A DNA stretch of 64,000 nucleotides. Source: Alviniconcha marisindica (lineage: Eukaryota; Mollusca; Gastropoda; Provannidae). Below the pieces are notes generated by a model that saw nothing but the letters and a program-made list of their open reading frames with translations, ran no database searches and was not told the DNA's origin. Numbering within the stretch: the stretch's first letter is position 1; every line of letters begins with the position of its first letter. Positions 11,671 through 25,200 of this stretch are shown piece after piece. The translations under genes and the position numbers were made by a program. The DNA lies in contig JABMCL010001960.1 of NCBI GenBank assembly GCA_018857735.1, positions 547,501 to 611,500 on the forward strand, written 5' to 3'.

Positions 11671-13496
11671 TAACAGAGGTCACATTTCTTCCTCTTGGTA
11701 AAATAATGTTTGTTCCCTATGCCATTCTCCACCCTGGCACAACAGGGTCTGCAAAATGGAGGTTGCACTGAGATGCCAGACTTCCCAGTGTCAATCAACA
11801 TTGTCTTCATGCCTGTGCCACAAAAAAAAATTGTCATCCAAGCGTTGTTGCACTCCTTTATCTTCTGTTGCTTAATAGTAGCATAATCATAATACTAATA
11901 CTAGTAATAGTAATAGTCTAATACTGTGAAGTGTAATACTAATAGCTGGTGGTTTGATGGGTTTTCTCAGCCATTTCAACAGTTTCTTTGTTTGAAGTGG
12001 ATAATAGTTATTAATACAGGATGATTCAGTTGGCGCAAAATGACTGTAATCTGTATGATTCATTGTGCCATACTGAACTGATGCAGTTAGATCTAGAATG
12101 AAAGTGGAGTGGGGAAAATTGCATGACAAAACTGATTTATCCAAAAAGAAATGGAATGGTCTGGACAGTATCTTGCAGTTAGCACTCATACTTTGGGACC
12201 TGTCCATTCAGGAGGGGGGGGGGGGTGCTGGCTGTGAAAGTTTGTAGTCATTTTGCTTTGCTTAGAACTAGCATGTGACGCATACAGGGATACACTATAC
12301 AGCGTCTGGTGCTGATCAACACTGGAACTTGGAAGCGCTTATTTAGCTGGAGCTTCCAGTGCCACTTGCTTCTGGATCCAGGGTACAGAATATCTCTAGC
12401 AAGTAACACAAAGTACTCAGTTTCAGCTGGTATGTGGTACTGGTGACTTTATTTTTTATCGGTACAACTTACAACTACAATTTGTACAAAGGAAACATTT
12501 ACCAATTAAAAACCTGCATATGCCGGTCTAGCCGGTTCTGACGGTCTCACCCTCACTGTCTCAGAGTCAGAGAGACCACAGAAATTTGTAAACAAGTTTC
12601 TTTAGGATTAAACTTGACAGAAAATTTTACTTTTTATAGCATGCATAAATTTTATAATAATATTAATACAACAATATTGTATACTAATATTTATATAAGT
12701 TCACCAATAACAAATTCAGTGACTACATAAGACAGGGCGTTAAAGCAGTAAAAGGTCCCAGACCTATGTCAATCCCTACAACTGTATACATGTACAGATA
12801 GATTATATCATTTAGTAGGTATAATCAAAATCTTTTTTTTTAAAGCATGAAATCTCAATTAATCTTCCGACTCCCAAGAACTACTCTTATAATAAAATGT
12901 GTGCGTTCAAAATCGCCAAGAATAGCATACCCCATGTGCCATTGGCCTCTGAAACCCTCTGTTGTTGCTCATGTCTACGGTATCGACAAATGCTTATCAC
13001 GTGCAGCTTGAAAGTTGAGACGGACAGTCATTGTTCAGCTCGTGTTTCTGCCATCTTAGGGAGTTTTCCTTAGTTATTACATAAAATCAGTTAAATCCTC
13101 TTTAACGTCTCAAGACTATCAACTAAGGAAACATATAATGAGAACACAGATACTTAAACAACTTACACAGTTAGTATATTCATTATAATCTGATGAAAAT
13201 ACAAGGACTTCTAATTGTTGCAAATCATCTATGCTTTCCAACTAATTATTTCTCCCTTTTTTACCTGTTCTCTGACTACTGGAGTTATCTCCCTTGCTTG
13301 GTACTTGTAAGTATACCGACAAGTATTTTTACAGTAATTTTGATAACCAAACACACACACAGTCGTCATCAGGCAGGCACTCTGGAAGAGTTAATCCATA
13401 TTCTTGTAACAGGGTCATGGGTAATTATTTTAGTGTCTAAAATTGCACTTTCTAAAAGTTTCTTGAGAGTTTAACATTTTAGAATGCCATTACACG

Positions 13497-13499
<3 letters not shown>
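11343..13499. other. non-coding stretch
   Basis: No exon supported. It includes an uninterrupted poly-C run at about 11641-11669 and a poly-G run at about 12212-12223. Near 13040 the plus strand reads GCCATCTTA, the reverse of an AAGATGGC (YY1-type) motif. The minus ATG there opens only an 8-codon frame, so no gene is called. Confidence 0.5.

Positions 13500-13557
<58 letters not shown>
13500..13557. repeat. (CA)n microsatellite
   Basis: About 29 uninterrupted AC dinucleotides. Confidence 0.95.
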
Positions 13558-13560
<3 letters not shown>

Positions 13561-14250
13561 GACGAAAGCTTTCCGAAAAACTAAAACTATCAGTAATGAT
13601 GACCATTGTCGCATCAACTGATCGTGGATATTACTTGATGGAGAAGTAATTATTCCCCCTGGTATATAATATGCTCTCTGGCATAACTGGGCCGGCACAG
13701 ACAAAAAGCTCCCCAGTTTACTGTTTTGGTGTGAGTTTTTTGCAGGTGAGGGTGGGGGGGGGGGTTAAATCCTAAGTGTATGCTCTTCAGTTGATGTCTA
13801 GTCATGTTGAACTCGGCTATGGCCATGCACATGATGAGCACTGATACTATTAGTAATTTTTGGTAATGATTGTGATAATGGTGTCATCTCATTGAGGCTA
13901 CCAATGGGCTGAATCCATTGATGATTGAGGCAATGCTTGGTGGGGTGATGGTCTGTTGGTGTGATGTGCAATGGAGCGATGTATGGTCTTTTGGGGCGAT
14001 GGTCAATTACAATGATCGTGCGACAATTTTTTTTAAACCAGTGTGAAATCTATAATGTGGTGAAAGTGGTTGATTGATTGTGGAAACTGGTCAATCACTG
14101 TAACCTGTCAGATACACTGCTGTCTGTACTACTACAACTACTGGTGCTAGAGCTCTGCTAAGTACTACTAGCAACCACCCTGCTCCCTACATCTAGAAGT
14201 AGAATAAACACATCACACACATACTCTCCCTCTGTCTCTGCCTGTCTCAG

Positions 14251-14336
<86 letters not shown>

Positions 14337-14914
14337 GCTGTATTTTTTCTTCTTTTTTTCTTCTGAGAACTGGTCAAACAAAATAACAGCTGGTACGTCT
14401 GACTGATTGTTAATTTTTATATATATATATAAAATATGCTGATCTTAACTGCAAAACACCCAGAAATTACCAGTTAATGTGAACCCTGAGCTATCAGATG
14501 TATACACACAATATATCAATTATCATGTACACACACAGTAACACACATACACATTTACACAAATAGTGCGTAATTATACACTGAAAAATCAGACCATTGC
14601 CCTGCTGGGCATCACCCCAACAGACCATCCGGCATCACCCCAACAGACCATCCGGCATCACCCAAACAGACCTATGGGTTGCAAATACACAGAAAAACCA
14701 CACTTTTAATGCCACACTTGTCTTGCTCAAAGTCAAACCTCTTGCATTTACTAGATGTGTACACAAAAAGGCCAGATCTGTATTCATGACAGAATACATT
14801 TTAACTGAAGGCTTTAAGCAGTCTCTCTCACTCAGTCTCTTGTCTCTCTGATCACAAGGTGTGAAGTTGGTTGTTAGAAAATATTGCATTTGATACAGTG
14901 ACAGCTGCCAGGCC
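13558..14914. other. non-coding stretch with simple repeats
   Basis: Holds a TCTG/TC run (about 14245-14330), a dispersed repeat shared with 3990-4210 (GGTCAAACAAAATAACAG, then an AT run and TATGCTGATCTTAAC at about 14372-14455), and three tandem copies of a roughly 22-bp unit (GCATCACCCCAACAGACC) at about 14605-14672. No gene seen. Confidence 0.6.
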
Positions 14915-16760
14915 AGGGTGGGTAAGTAAATAAATTGGTGTTTTACGCCCAGTCAGCCAGTGCGGATATAAAACTTATATCAGGGCAATCCACATTTTGT
15001 CATCATATATTACTTTTTTAAAGTGTATATATGTGTTAAAACTGGTATATGTACAATTTTAAAACCATACTTAAAAGGGAAGTAATACACAAATATAATC
15101 CAAAGTTTTAATTTTTCTGAAATATTGATTTCTTTTAAAGTTTAAAATCTTCTCAGGTGAAATCTCCTGAAACAACACATGCAGTGATTGAGCTGTGAAG
15201 TGTCTCTCTCTTATTTCAATAAGATCTGAACAAGTAAGTAAAATATGTTCATTAGTTAAAAGTTCATCACATCCGATACACATTGGCAGTTCCTCACCCT
15301 TCAGTAAAAGGGAATGAGTAATAAAAGAATGGCCAATGTGCAATTGGGGTATCACAGTTTCATCTTTTCTGTTTGTTCAAGGACAAACAACGCACTCTTT
15401 TAAAACTGGAAATATTTTATGTAATTTATTTCCTGGGAACTCATCCCACTCAGACTGCCACAATTTTAATATATATTTATTTGCACATGATTTTAAGTCT
15501 GAGAATGGGATGAGCTCAACTGAGATGTCGCCAACAAGGGCATCTTTAGCTGCAGAGTCTGCAGCCAAATTAGCCCTAATGCCCACATGGCCAGGGACCC
15601 AGATAAAGACAGTCTCCTTCCCCTCTTTGTCAAATCCATATATATATAGTTCTAGAATCTGTACCAAGACAGGATGTTCATACTTTAGGTTAAATATAGC
15701 TTTTTGTGATGAAAGTCAATCAGACAGTATTAAAAATGATTTTTCTTTAGAATAATAAACATGTTTTAGAGCAAAAAAATAACAGTTCGTAATTCCACAG
15801 TGTAACACTGTATATGGAGCTGTTGTCCGGAAGGTGGCAAGTAAAAGGTTTCTTGGAACATTTTGCAGAGACAGCCACCACAGCGACTCCTGCCTCTGTT
15901 TTAGAACCATCTGTGAGAAAAAAAATCTGACGAAGGATATTCTCAAATAAGTTACAAATAAAACTGTTTGTATGTTTCCAGGTTGGTTGTATCTTTTTTA
16001 AATTTGGTTAAATCAAAGCGATCTGTAGGAATAGAAAGCGTCCAAGGGGCGATGTCTACAGAGGAAGCATCATCAATTGGGTTTAGATTAATTTCGGATT
16101 TTTCCAAGTGAGGTACAATATGGATGCCAAGAGGTGGAATTTTTTATATTAATTCTTGAAATAATTTGGCCGTTTCGGGTTCAAAAATGCAAATGTAGGC
16201 TGGGTTTTCTGGCAAAGATTTGAGTTTAAGAACATAGTTTAAAGAAAGTTTTAGATGGCGAGAAGCTAAGGATGGTTCATATACCTCCAGGTAGAGGCTT
16301 TGGGCAGGAGATGTGCGAATAAACCCTAATGCAATACGCAAGCCCAATTGCTTTAGAATTGACCGATGGTCTAGTCTATACATAGTGCATCCGTTATCCA
16401 ATTTGGAGCAGACTAACACATGGTACAAGCATAGCAGGATGATACGATCATCTCCCCAATCAGTATGTCCCACTACTCCCAGAATATCCAGAGCTTTCTG
16501 ATGGGAAGATTTAAGATATTGCACATGATTTTTAAAAGTGAGTTTGGTGTCAAAAATGAGACCAAGGAATTTTGCTTCTGTGACTACTTTTAAAGATGTT
16601 TTTCCCAGAAGGCTGTAAGGGTCTGGGGAAAAAACATACTGTTGATGAAAGTGGATGCAGACTGTCTTGGAGGTGGAGAACTTGAAGCCCATCTCAGATA
16701 CCCACTCTTGGATGCTGTTAGCACACAGCTGCATAGCCCTCTCCACTCTGTTTAATGGGT
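14915..16760 (-). pseudogene. RNase-H-bearing LINE (I/Nimb-like), 5'-truncated and broken
   Basis: The minus strand encodes, in order but in several frames, the end of a reverse-transcriptase ORF. From 16746 to 16144 it reads past the catalytic core (GFKFSTSKTVCIHF, then FLGLIFDTKLTFKNHVQYLK). An RNase H segment follows (15667-15377: FIWVPGHVGIRANLAADSAA, with the His and Asp region of the family), then the C-terminal His/Cys region (15355-15071: LHIGHSFITHSLLLKGEE and CIGCDELLTNEHILL). Between these blocks the frame is interrupted by stops near 15700-16140. The 3' end (about 14925-15005) carries the family's TTTTACGCCCAGTC motif. The catalytic RT core is missing, so the copy is dead. Clade naming rests on the RNase H domain plus recognisable C-terminal phrases. 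Confidence 0.8.
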
Positions 16761-17302
16761 GGGTGACATCGAATGAGGTTAGTGGTCACTGTCTACATCA
16801 GTGTCCAGATGCATTAGTAATTCACTAGTTTCCTGATTTCATTTGCATGTGGATTACATTTCACAGCTCAGCATAATGCAGAAAGACAATGCAAAACACT
16901 CTAACTTGTTTTTGGGTGGTTTTTTTTTCCATTGTTGTATAGTTCTAAACTAGTTCCTTCCACTACTTGAGCCACTGGCAATAGGCTGCCTATTCAAGAA
17001 GGTAAACAAACCAGCCAGGAATCTGCAAATACCAACAAATGGCCAAGATTTAACCTGGCACCAGTAAAAAATGTTGATTACCATCTGTTCCCAAGCTTCA
17101 GGATACTGAAAGTAGTGCTGTTATTCACTGGGCATGCAGTTGCACAGAATTCTGCAGTAGGAGCAAGAGGCATTAGATAAGCATTGTATGCATTTTTTCA
17201 AGACACTGCATTTGGCGATTTGCTGTATGAAAGTTCTAAAAAGCGTTTGCGACCCCAGAGACCATTGCCTTTTCAGCTCTATAGTCTAATATAAACAAAT
17301 AA

Positions 17303-17355
<53 letters not shown>

Positions 17356-20301
17356 GGACACACTTGTGCATTAGTGAGATCCTTGCCCCAGTGAATTATC
17401 ACCCCACTGGGCACTGTCTAAATGGAGTTAGCCAGTGTATGTGTACATGTGTGTGGACATAATGTATGTTAGAGAGAGAGGGAAAGTGGATTCCTGCACC
17501 TTCTGTGATAAAAATTGCCAATGAAGATAGGGCAAAATAAAGCTGTAAAACATAATAATATATTATACATGAACATGAGAAACTTGAACTTTTAGAGAAC
17601 AGACACAAAGTAACAAACACATGTATACATTTGTAAATAATACAGATGATTTAATTTGGATACATATGTCATTATGCATGTGTGTGTGTAAAATCCAGTT
17701 ACTGACTAATTGACATTGTACATGCACCTACATAAGCCTATGAGTGTGTGTGTGTGTGCATGCACAAATTATTCTCTGCACATGTGGGTGGGTGGGTGGG
17801 GGGGGGGGGGGGGGGGGGGGGGTGTAATTATTTATGCATGGCATACTTTTCTTTTAAAATTAAGTTGTAAAGTGCTTTGAGTCATTGAAAACACAATTTA
17901 AATTCCTTATTCTTCTTATTATGTTACACATTCATAGAATCATATAGAAAGGAACTTCGTTTTGTATGTTCAGTCAACCATGACAGTTACATCAGGGTAA
18001 ATTCATACACAACCACACTGACACAACAACATTCTGGTGAGTTTTGTCCATAGGCTTTTACTCGTTCTAGGAGACATTTGCTTGCAAAAGAATATTATTT
18101 ATTCATTTTGTCCAAGAAAACTGGCCTTTCTCTAAGTCCAACCAACCTAGAAGATATCAAACAAAACTGAAAACCAAGGATTACTTGCTTGTTTTTTCCC
18201 TACACTTTGACCTAAAACAAAACAACAACAAAAACACTGCTTTTTATATATTTTAAATGCCATGTTGATTTTATTTTCAATTTAGAATCTGTCTGCCTTC
18301 TGTAATGGTTAGCAGTGGTTCTGCTAGCTCATATTTTTGTCCGTCACCATGATGGGCAAATATTGACAATTTTTGCCACAGCATATTTTTATCTGTTAGT
18401 AGGGCTGAGGGAACTACCAAAACCAAACCCTCCTACCAAAAAGCATCCAGATAAGGATTTTCAGAACAGGAGAAAAATATCCTCTTAATCCTATGACATT
18501 TTTTGGGGGGAATAAAATTACAGGTAATCTGTTGCAAACTGCTAGGATTAGTGTTGAAAAGACCTGCATAAAGTTGCTGTCACAAGCTACTCCACATGTT
18601 TGAGGTAGAATCAGTTGTGACTGCAGAATGTCAGCATAGCATAAACACAAAGTACATGTGAATCTCCCACCATTATATAATACATACATATGTATAAAGC
18701 TGTCAGCATTTTTTTCACCAATCCATGTTGGCCTTTTTCACCAATCCATGGGCAGCTTCCCAGATCTTCCGTAAGTAATTTTGTTGTTATTGTTGTTGTT
18801 GTTTGTTTTGTTTTGCCAGTAGAGATGGAACATTTTCATTTTAACAGAATCACTGGTTAGCAATATCAGCATTTGATAACACCATAACTATCATTTTTAT
18901 AACTAAGTGTCACACCTGGCCTAACAACTACCCATGGCTTCTTTCATCTTGTTCATTGGGTGATGTAAGCAGAGATGATGTTTTGTATCTTTAGATATAG
19001 GCCTGATAATTCAATAATTGTTTTTATTGTTAATAATTGTTGTAGACAGAAGTCTGTTTGAATATTCAAAATAAAATAAATGGGGAGTTTTAAGTGTAAA
19101 ACAAAACATTTCATTTTAGGTTTAGGTTTTGATCTTGCATTCTGCCTGTAGGCCAAAAGGAGGTTTGAGAAGGCTAGTTCTTCTAAACTTATAATTAGTG
19201 TCTGTCAAACTCTAGGTCAAAAAAATATTCAGTGGCATGGGTTAGGATCTGCACTACTACATTTTTGTACACATTGTATATGTGCTTTCTCTTGTCTTAA
19301 TTCTCAGTACCTGACAACTGACTTAATGTCCTACTGTTCATAACTGTGAGTCTGCTTTGATGTCAGATGTCATCTTGTTGCTCAACACATTCTTGTGTCC
19401 TTACCAATGATGTGCACATGTGTTGTGTATGCTAAAGTATATTGCCTTTGACTTTATGAACAACATTTGTTGTGTAAGCCTGAGCAAGGCAAGTGAAGAT
19501 TGTAATGATATTTAATGCTCAGTCAGCTGCAAAGGCCATATCAGGGCAAAACACAGGCCATCAACTGATCAAGTCACAAGGTAAACTCTGAATCACACAT
19601 CAGGTTTTTGACACACACTGTTATGTGGTTGAAAATAGAGTAAATTGCAGCAAACACAACTTAGTCTGAATATTAATATATATCTATTCTTTATATGTCA
19701 CTTTATTATAACTGATAAAAATCTTTTTTTAACCATGATGCCAGGAAACATTCAAAGGTGTCTTCCTGAAAGGCATTAAAGCAAAAGAAAACTTTATATA
19801 TATATATATATATTTGCTGTAAAATTAACAGAAATAGAATTATAACACAAATGTGATTTCAATAAAGCTAGAAATACCTTGTTCCATGGTACTGGCTTCC
19901 AAACAAGTGACTGAGACATTCATTGAAAGTACACAGAATAACTTCAGGTGGAAAGAATTATTGGTGTGGTTTGACCTCTAGCTGTTTTCTACAACTGTAG
20001 TTGGGGGAGAGATGAGTACAGTATAAGGAAGTCATATTTAAGTTAGCATTGATTTTGTACTTTCGCTGCCAGAGACACACGTGGAAAGTCTTGTGACAGA
20101 CTGCTTTTAACAAGCTATTGATTGCCTTATCATAGGTCACAGTTCACTAGTCAGTTACCTGCTTCATTTCCACGTGCAATTAACTGTCGTTTCTTTCATA
20201 CCCTGAATGGGAAAAAGAACAGATTTGTTCTATACAAAGGAAAAGTAAATTGACAGAAATAGGCACCTGTCAATGTCATAATAAAATAATCACAGTGTGT
20301 G

Positions 20302-20366
<65 letters not shown>

Positions 20367-22369
20367 TGTGTGTGTGGTATTCTTTTGTGAGTCTTTGAAG
20401 AATCACACTGCCTGGTCCTTAAAATAATTTGATATTACCTCTTGACATTTACAAGTCACCATGCACTGCTCATTAGGCCTGAAGTCAGCTCATTGAAATC
20501 AATATGCATTGCTAAATGAATTAATGTAAGACATACATTAGTCACGCTGGTGCAAGTGATACTGGGAGGATTGCTTGCAGGCAGACTACTGTGACTGCTA
20601 TGGGTTCCTAGGGCTGACGTGTCTGTAAGCCAGGTGAACAAATCATTGTCAACCAAGCAGCCATGGAGCCTGTAAATATAGATTGAGGGAGGAAAGCTGC
20701 AAGCTGTACCAGCAAGTCCTGGACCTGCTGGGCAGGTGGCCTGTAATCACCAAACATAAACACTCAGATTAATCAAACTAACAGTTCAGCTTGTATACAC
20801 AGCATGGCAGATGCAGATTACTAATGTAGTTGGTTCTGTGGGTACTCTAATAGGTTATTAATTATATGAATTTTCCCTTACAATAGCTACTGGCATTTTG
20901 CACATCCTCAGCAAAGCCATCATTTTCATGGAAAGCAGTTGCCTGGGGAGACATGTGACTGTCAACTGTATCAAAGCAATGTTGGAGCAAATTAGTGAAG
21001 TCACTGGTTGGAGTTTAAATGTTTTCATTTAAAGCTAAATAAACAGATATCAGTGTCAACTGTATTATGAACCAGTCATTTTGAAAGTTAATCATCAGTT
21101 TGAAGGAGCATAATTTTGATTCTGAGCCACTGCATTTGAATGCTATATGATTGCAATTTGTTGGTCAGTACAATTGAATATGACATTATTATTTTTATTG
21201 TTTCTGTTTTCTTGTTGTTTTATTTTTTTAAGTTTTTGTTGTTGTTGTTGTTGTTGTTTGTTTGTTTGTTTTAGTTTTGTTGTTTGTTTTCCTGATATAA
21301 CCATACTGGTTGACCGGGCATAAAATACCAAGTTACTTGCTATGTTTATTTGTTTTATGGAAATGGAATGCTCCTCCATTTTCATTTTGTTTGTATTTAT
21401 TAATTACTCATGCACTGTTTATTTGTAACTGTGCTAACACTCAACACTGTAGTGTAGGGAAGAATAGATTTTTTTTTTTTTTTTAAAGAAAAAAAAAAGG
21501 AAAAGATTTAAGCACTTTAGCTTGGTATATTATTGAAAACAAATCTGAAACAAGGATGACTGCTAGCATTCTAAAACAAGATTCAAACATACTGTTTTAA
21601 AGTAAATTTGTTTGCATATTTTTAAGTTTGTTTGTTGTAATACATAAGATAGTAATCTGCATCAGCCCTTCCGTGCATACAAGTTGTTTTGTATTGTCAT
21701 ATTGAATTAGCATTCTTTTCAACCACCTATGTGTTTGGATCTTGGTATTTTACAATTATTTTTTTTTTTAAAGCTTTTAAAAGTAAGTATTACATACAAG
21801 ACAAGAATTATTCAGGTGTGAGGTGTATGTGCCAAATCTGCTCACTGTATCATGTTTTGATTTGTAAGTGTTATGAGCACTCCTGCAATCATAGATTACT
21901 CTTTATTGAAAAGATATGTTGAATGTGTTAAATCCGTTTGGATGTAATGTACTGTTGAATGACATGTTATCTGCTGGTGCACCACAATCAAAAACATCAT
22001 GCATACAGAAGCACTGACTAGTGTCACTCAGCAGAACAATGTTAAACCCACCCAACAGTTTTGGTCACAGCTCAGTACTACAGTTTTAATTTCTGTCTGT
22101 GGGTTGACAAGGGGTGGGTATTGAAAATGCCCAGTTGCAGAAGTGCATGCAAGCTAGTCAAAATTAACTGCGATTCTTGATTCTTGATGTATGAAACAAT
22201 GACTGGCTTATTGCTGTTGCAGGGTTTGTAAATAATGCAACAGTGGGTTTTTTTTGTTAGTTTTTTATGTGGTCAAACATTATTATTTACTTGTGCGCAC
22301 ATTCCCTAGGTATGTAGTTGAGCCTCATGCTGTTATGCAACAATGTACTTGGTGAATGCTCAGATGGAG
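16761..22369. other. long non-coding stretch
   Basis: No convincing exon on either strand. Simple repeats include (GT)n at about 17311-17354, a poly-G run at about 17799-17822, an AT run at about 19797-19811, (GT)n then (GA)n at about 20298-20365, and GTT repeats near 21238-21256. A dispersed-repeat remnant is listed separately at 21540-21745. Weak LINE-tail resemblances occur near 17970-18000 and 19505-19550. Confidence 0.5.
21540..21745. mobile_element. remnant of a dispersed element family, two halves in opposite orientation
   Basis: The left half (about 21542-21590, plus) reads ATCTGAAACAAGGATGAC and GCTAGCATTCTAAAACAA, nearly as at 41470-41510. The right half (about 21690-21740) is in minus orientation (TAGCATTCTTTTCAACC, then TATGTGTTTGG), matching 42505-42540. 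Related copies lie at 26240-26480, 36650-36785 and 41465-42540. Confidence 0.6.
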
Positions 22370-24155
22370 TAAGCCCAATGTTCCCTTGGCCCAATGTTTC
22401 CTCAGCAAAGTGTCCTCACAGCTCTCTGTTCCCACAGCCCAGCCCTATGTCCCCTTAGCCTTAAGATCTCACTGCCCTATGTTCCCTCAGCCCTGCCCTA
22501 TGTCCCCTTAGCCTTAAGATCTCACTGCCCTATGTTCCCTCAGCCCTGCCCTATGTCCCCTTAGCCTTAAGATCTCACTGCCCTATGTTCCCTCAGCCCT
22601 GCCCTATGTCCCCTTAGCCTTAAGATCTCACTGCCCTATGCTCCCTCAGCCCTGCCCTATGTCCCCTTAGCCTTAAGATCTCACTGCCCTATGTTCCCTC
22701 AGCCCTGCCCTATGTCCCCTTAGCCTTAAGATCTCACTGTCCTATGTTCCCTCAGCCCTGCCCTATGTCCCCTTAGCCTTAAGATCTCATTGCCCCATGT
22801 TCCCTCAGCCCTGCCCTATGTCCCCTTAGCCTTAAAATCTCACTGCCCTATGTTCCCTCAGCCCAGCCCTATGTCCCCTTAGCCTTAAGATCTCACTGTC
22901 CTATGTTCCCTCAGCCCTGCCCTATGTCCCCTTAGCCTTAAGATATCATTGCCCCATGTTCCCTCAGCCCTGCCCTATGTCCCCTTAGCCTTAAAATCTC
23001 ACTGCCCTATGTTCCCTCAGCCCAGCCCTATGTCCCCTTAGCCTTAAGATCTCACTGCCCTATGCTCCCTCAGTCTTGCCCTATGTCCCCTTAGCCTTAA
23101 GATCTCACTGCCCTATGCTCCCTCAGTCCTGCCCTATGTCCCCTTAGCCTTAAGATCTCACTGCCCTATGTTCCCTCAGCCCTGCCCTATGTCCCTTTAG
23201 CCTTATGTTCTCACTGCCCTATGTCCCCTCAGCCCTGCCCTATGTCCCCTTAGCCTTATGTTTTCACTGCCCTATGTCCCCTCAGCCCTGCCCTATGTCC
23301 CATTAGCCTTATGTTTTCACTGCCCTATGTCCCCTCAGCCCTGCCCTATGTCCCCTTAGCCTTATGTTTTCACTGCCCTATGTTCCCTCAGCCCTGCGCT
23401 ATGTCCCCTTAGCCTTATGTTCTCACTGCCCTATGTCCCCTCAGCCTTGTGTTCTCACTGCCCTATGTTCCTTCAGCCCTGCCCTGTGTCCCCTCAGCCT
23501 TATGCTCTCACAGCTCTACATTCCCTCAGCCCTGCCCTGTGTCCCCTCAGCTTTATGTTCCTTCAGCCCTACATTCCCTCAGACCTCTATACCCTCAGAC
23601 CTATGTTCCCTCAGCCTTGCATCCCTCAGACCTACATTCCCTCAGCCCTATGTTCCCTCAGCCTGTTGTTCCCTGAGACCTACATTCCCTCAGCCCTATG
23701 TTCCCTCAGCCCTACATTCCCTCAGCCTGATGTCCCCTCAGACCTACGTTCCCTCAGACCTACATTCCCTCAGCCTGATGTTCCCTCAGACCTACGTTCC
23801 CTCAGACCTATGTTCCTTCAGCCCTACATCCCTCAGACCTACATCCCTCAGACCTACATTCCCTCAGCCTGATGTTTCCTCAAACCTATGTTCCCTCAGA
23901 CCTATGTTCCCACAGACATATGTTTCCTCAGACCTATGTTCCCTCAGACCTATGTTCCCTCAGCCCTATGTTCCCTGAACCTGATGTTCCCTGAGACCTA
24001 CATTCCCTCAGCCCTATGTTCCCCCAGTCCTGTGTTCCCTCAGACCTATGTTCTCAGAGACCTATGTTCCCACAGACCTATATTTCTTCACACCTATGTT
24101 ACCATGGCCCTATGTTCCCTCTGCTTAATGTTTCTTTAACTCCATGTTCCCTCAG
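22370..24155 (+). repeat. pyrimidine-rich minisatellite, 53-bp higher-order and about 17-bp basic units
   Basis: From about 22440 to 23200 the period is exactly 53 bp, for example TTAAGATCTCACTGCCCTAT recurring at 22461 and 22514. Each unit contains CCTATGTTCCCTCAG and CTATGTCCCCTTAG. From about 23550 it breaks into shorter units of about 17 bp (CCTATGTTCCCTCAGAC). It contains no true gene: the long open frames follow from the repeat. The plus strand holds dozens of polypyrimidine-AG motifs resembling 3' splice sites, 1-2.7 kb upstream of the first POMT1 coding exon. Confidence 0.95.
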
Positions 24156-24401
24156 CAGTTGTGAATGGGTTTGACTTTGACTGTTGTTCAAACTCACAGT
24201 GACAGGAAATGCTTATTGGTTCAAACTCACAGTGACAGGAAATGCTTATTGGTTTCTATTTAGGTGTGCATGTGTGCGTGTGTGTGTTTGTGTGTGTGTG
24301 TGTGTGAGTGTGTGTGTATGTGTGTGTTGTGTTGTTGTTGGTGGTGGTGGTGGTGGTGTTGGTGTATTTTTTTGGGGGGGATTTCTGCATGTTTGACCAT
24401 T

Positions 24402-24488
<87 letters not shown>

Positions 24489-25110
24489 GGGAGGTGGGGT
24501 TCACACAAGTGTGAATTAGTTTGTTTTGACTGTTTGATTCTTTGCTCTGTAATGGGCTGTGCTCTTTTTTAAAGAGGGTATTATTAACAGCTGTGTGGAC
24601 ATAAACATGCTCCCCGCAAATGTTATACTTATAGCCACCTTATATTACATTCTCTGTGTCTCATATTTTGATCTGGGCTTCTTTAGTAAAAAGCTGGTAC
24701 AACAGTATTTTAGTAATAAATATATTGCTTAGAAAACTATATTATTAGTAGTATATAATTGCAACATTAACTAGTGCTAAATATACTAGTATACTTGGAA
24801 CCAGTTACTTGTAAGTTGTATTGATGACTGAACCTTGTTTTCTGGCAAGGCATTGTTTTGCTGTATTAATTATTAGTTGCTATGCTCCAGTCCATCAGCC
24901 TGTCAACAACTCTTAAAACAACATTTTATTGAATGTAATGATGCTGTTTGTAAAGCAGTGCCTGTTGTGCAGGTGTTCAGTGAGGTGTCAGTGGTGTGGC
25001 TGCACAGTGGTGCAGGCTGTGAACTCTCAGCCAGGCAGTGGCACTCACAGGGTGGAGTCACAGGAGACGATTGCACATTGTAGTACTGGACACCATTGAC
25101 AGGTTGAGGG
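24156..25110. other. 5' flank of POMT1 coding region with simple repeats
   Basis: A roughly 38-bp tandem duplication (TTCAAACTCACAGTGACAGG twice, about 24188-24256), then a TG run (about 24264-24330), GGT repeats, and CA runs (about 24402-24486). Any POMT1 5' UTR or promoter should lie here or further upstream, but no TATA box or clear core promoter is visible. Confidence 0.5.
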
Positions 25111-25200
25111 ATGGCTGATGTAGCTCCCTCATCATCACTGCCATCAACACAGCCACAGCTTCGGCACCAACACCTTACAACTTCACAGCAACGAGAACAG
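25111..25200 (+). CDS. POMT1: POMT1 coding exon 1 (residues 1-30)
   Basis: ATG in good context (GAGGGATGG) opens [20 protein letters not shown] and a polar Ser/Gln-rich tail. It ends in phase 0 at donor CAG|GTCTGT, which joins exon 2 in frame. It is not conserved with vertebrate POMT1, so it is chosen by position, Kozak context and phase only. An upstream non-coding exon is possible. Confidence 0.55.

Noticed and set aside
23364..24139. Overlapping long open frames with CSL/PQPYVPSA-type repeats
   Set aside because: They lie wholly inside the 53/17-bp minisatellite and exist in several frames because the units lack stops.
24246..24572. Several Cys/Val and Thr/His repeat frames
   Set aside because: Translations of TG/CA microsatellites; the same applies to frames over 36297, 37336, 33563 and 13500.
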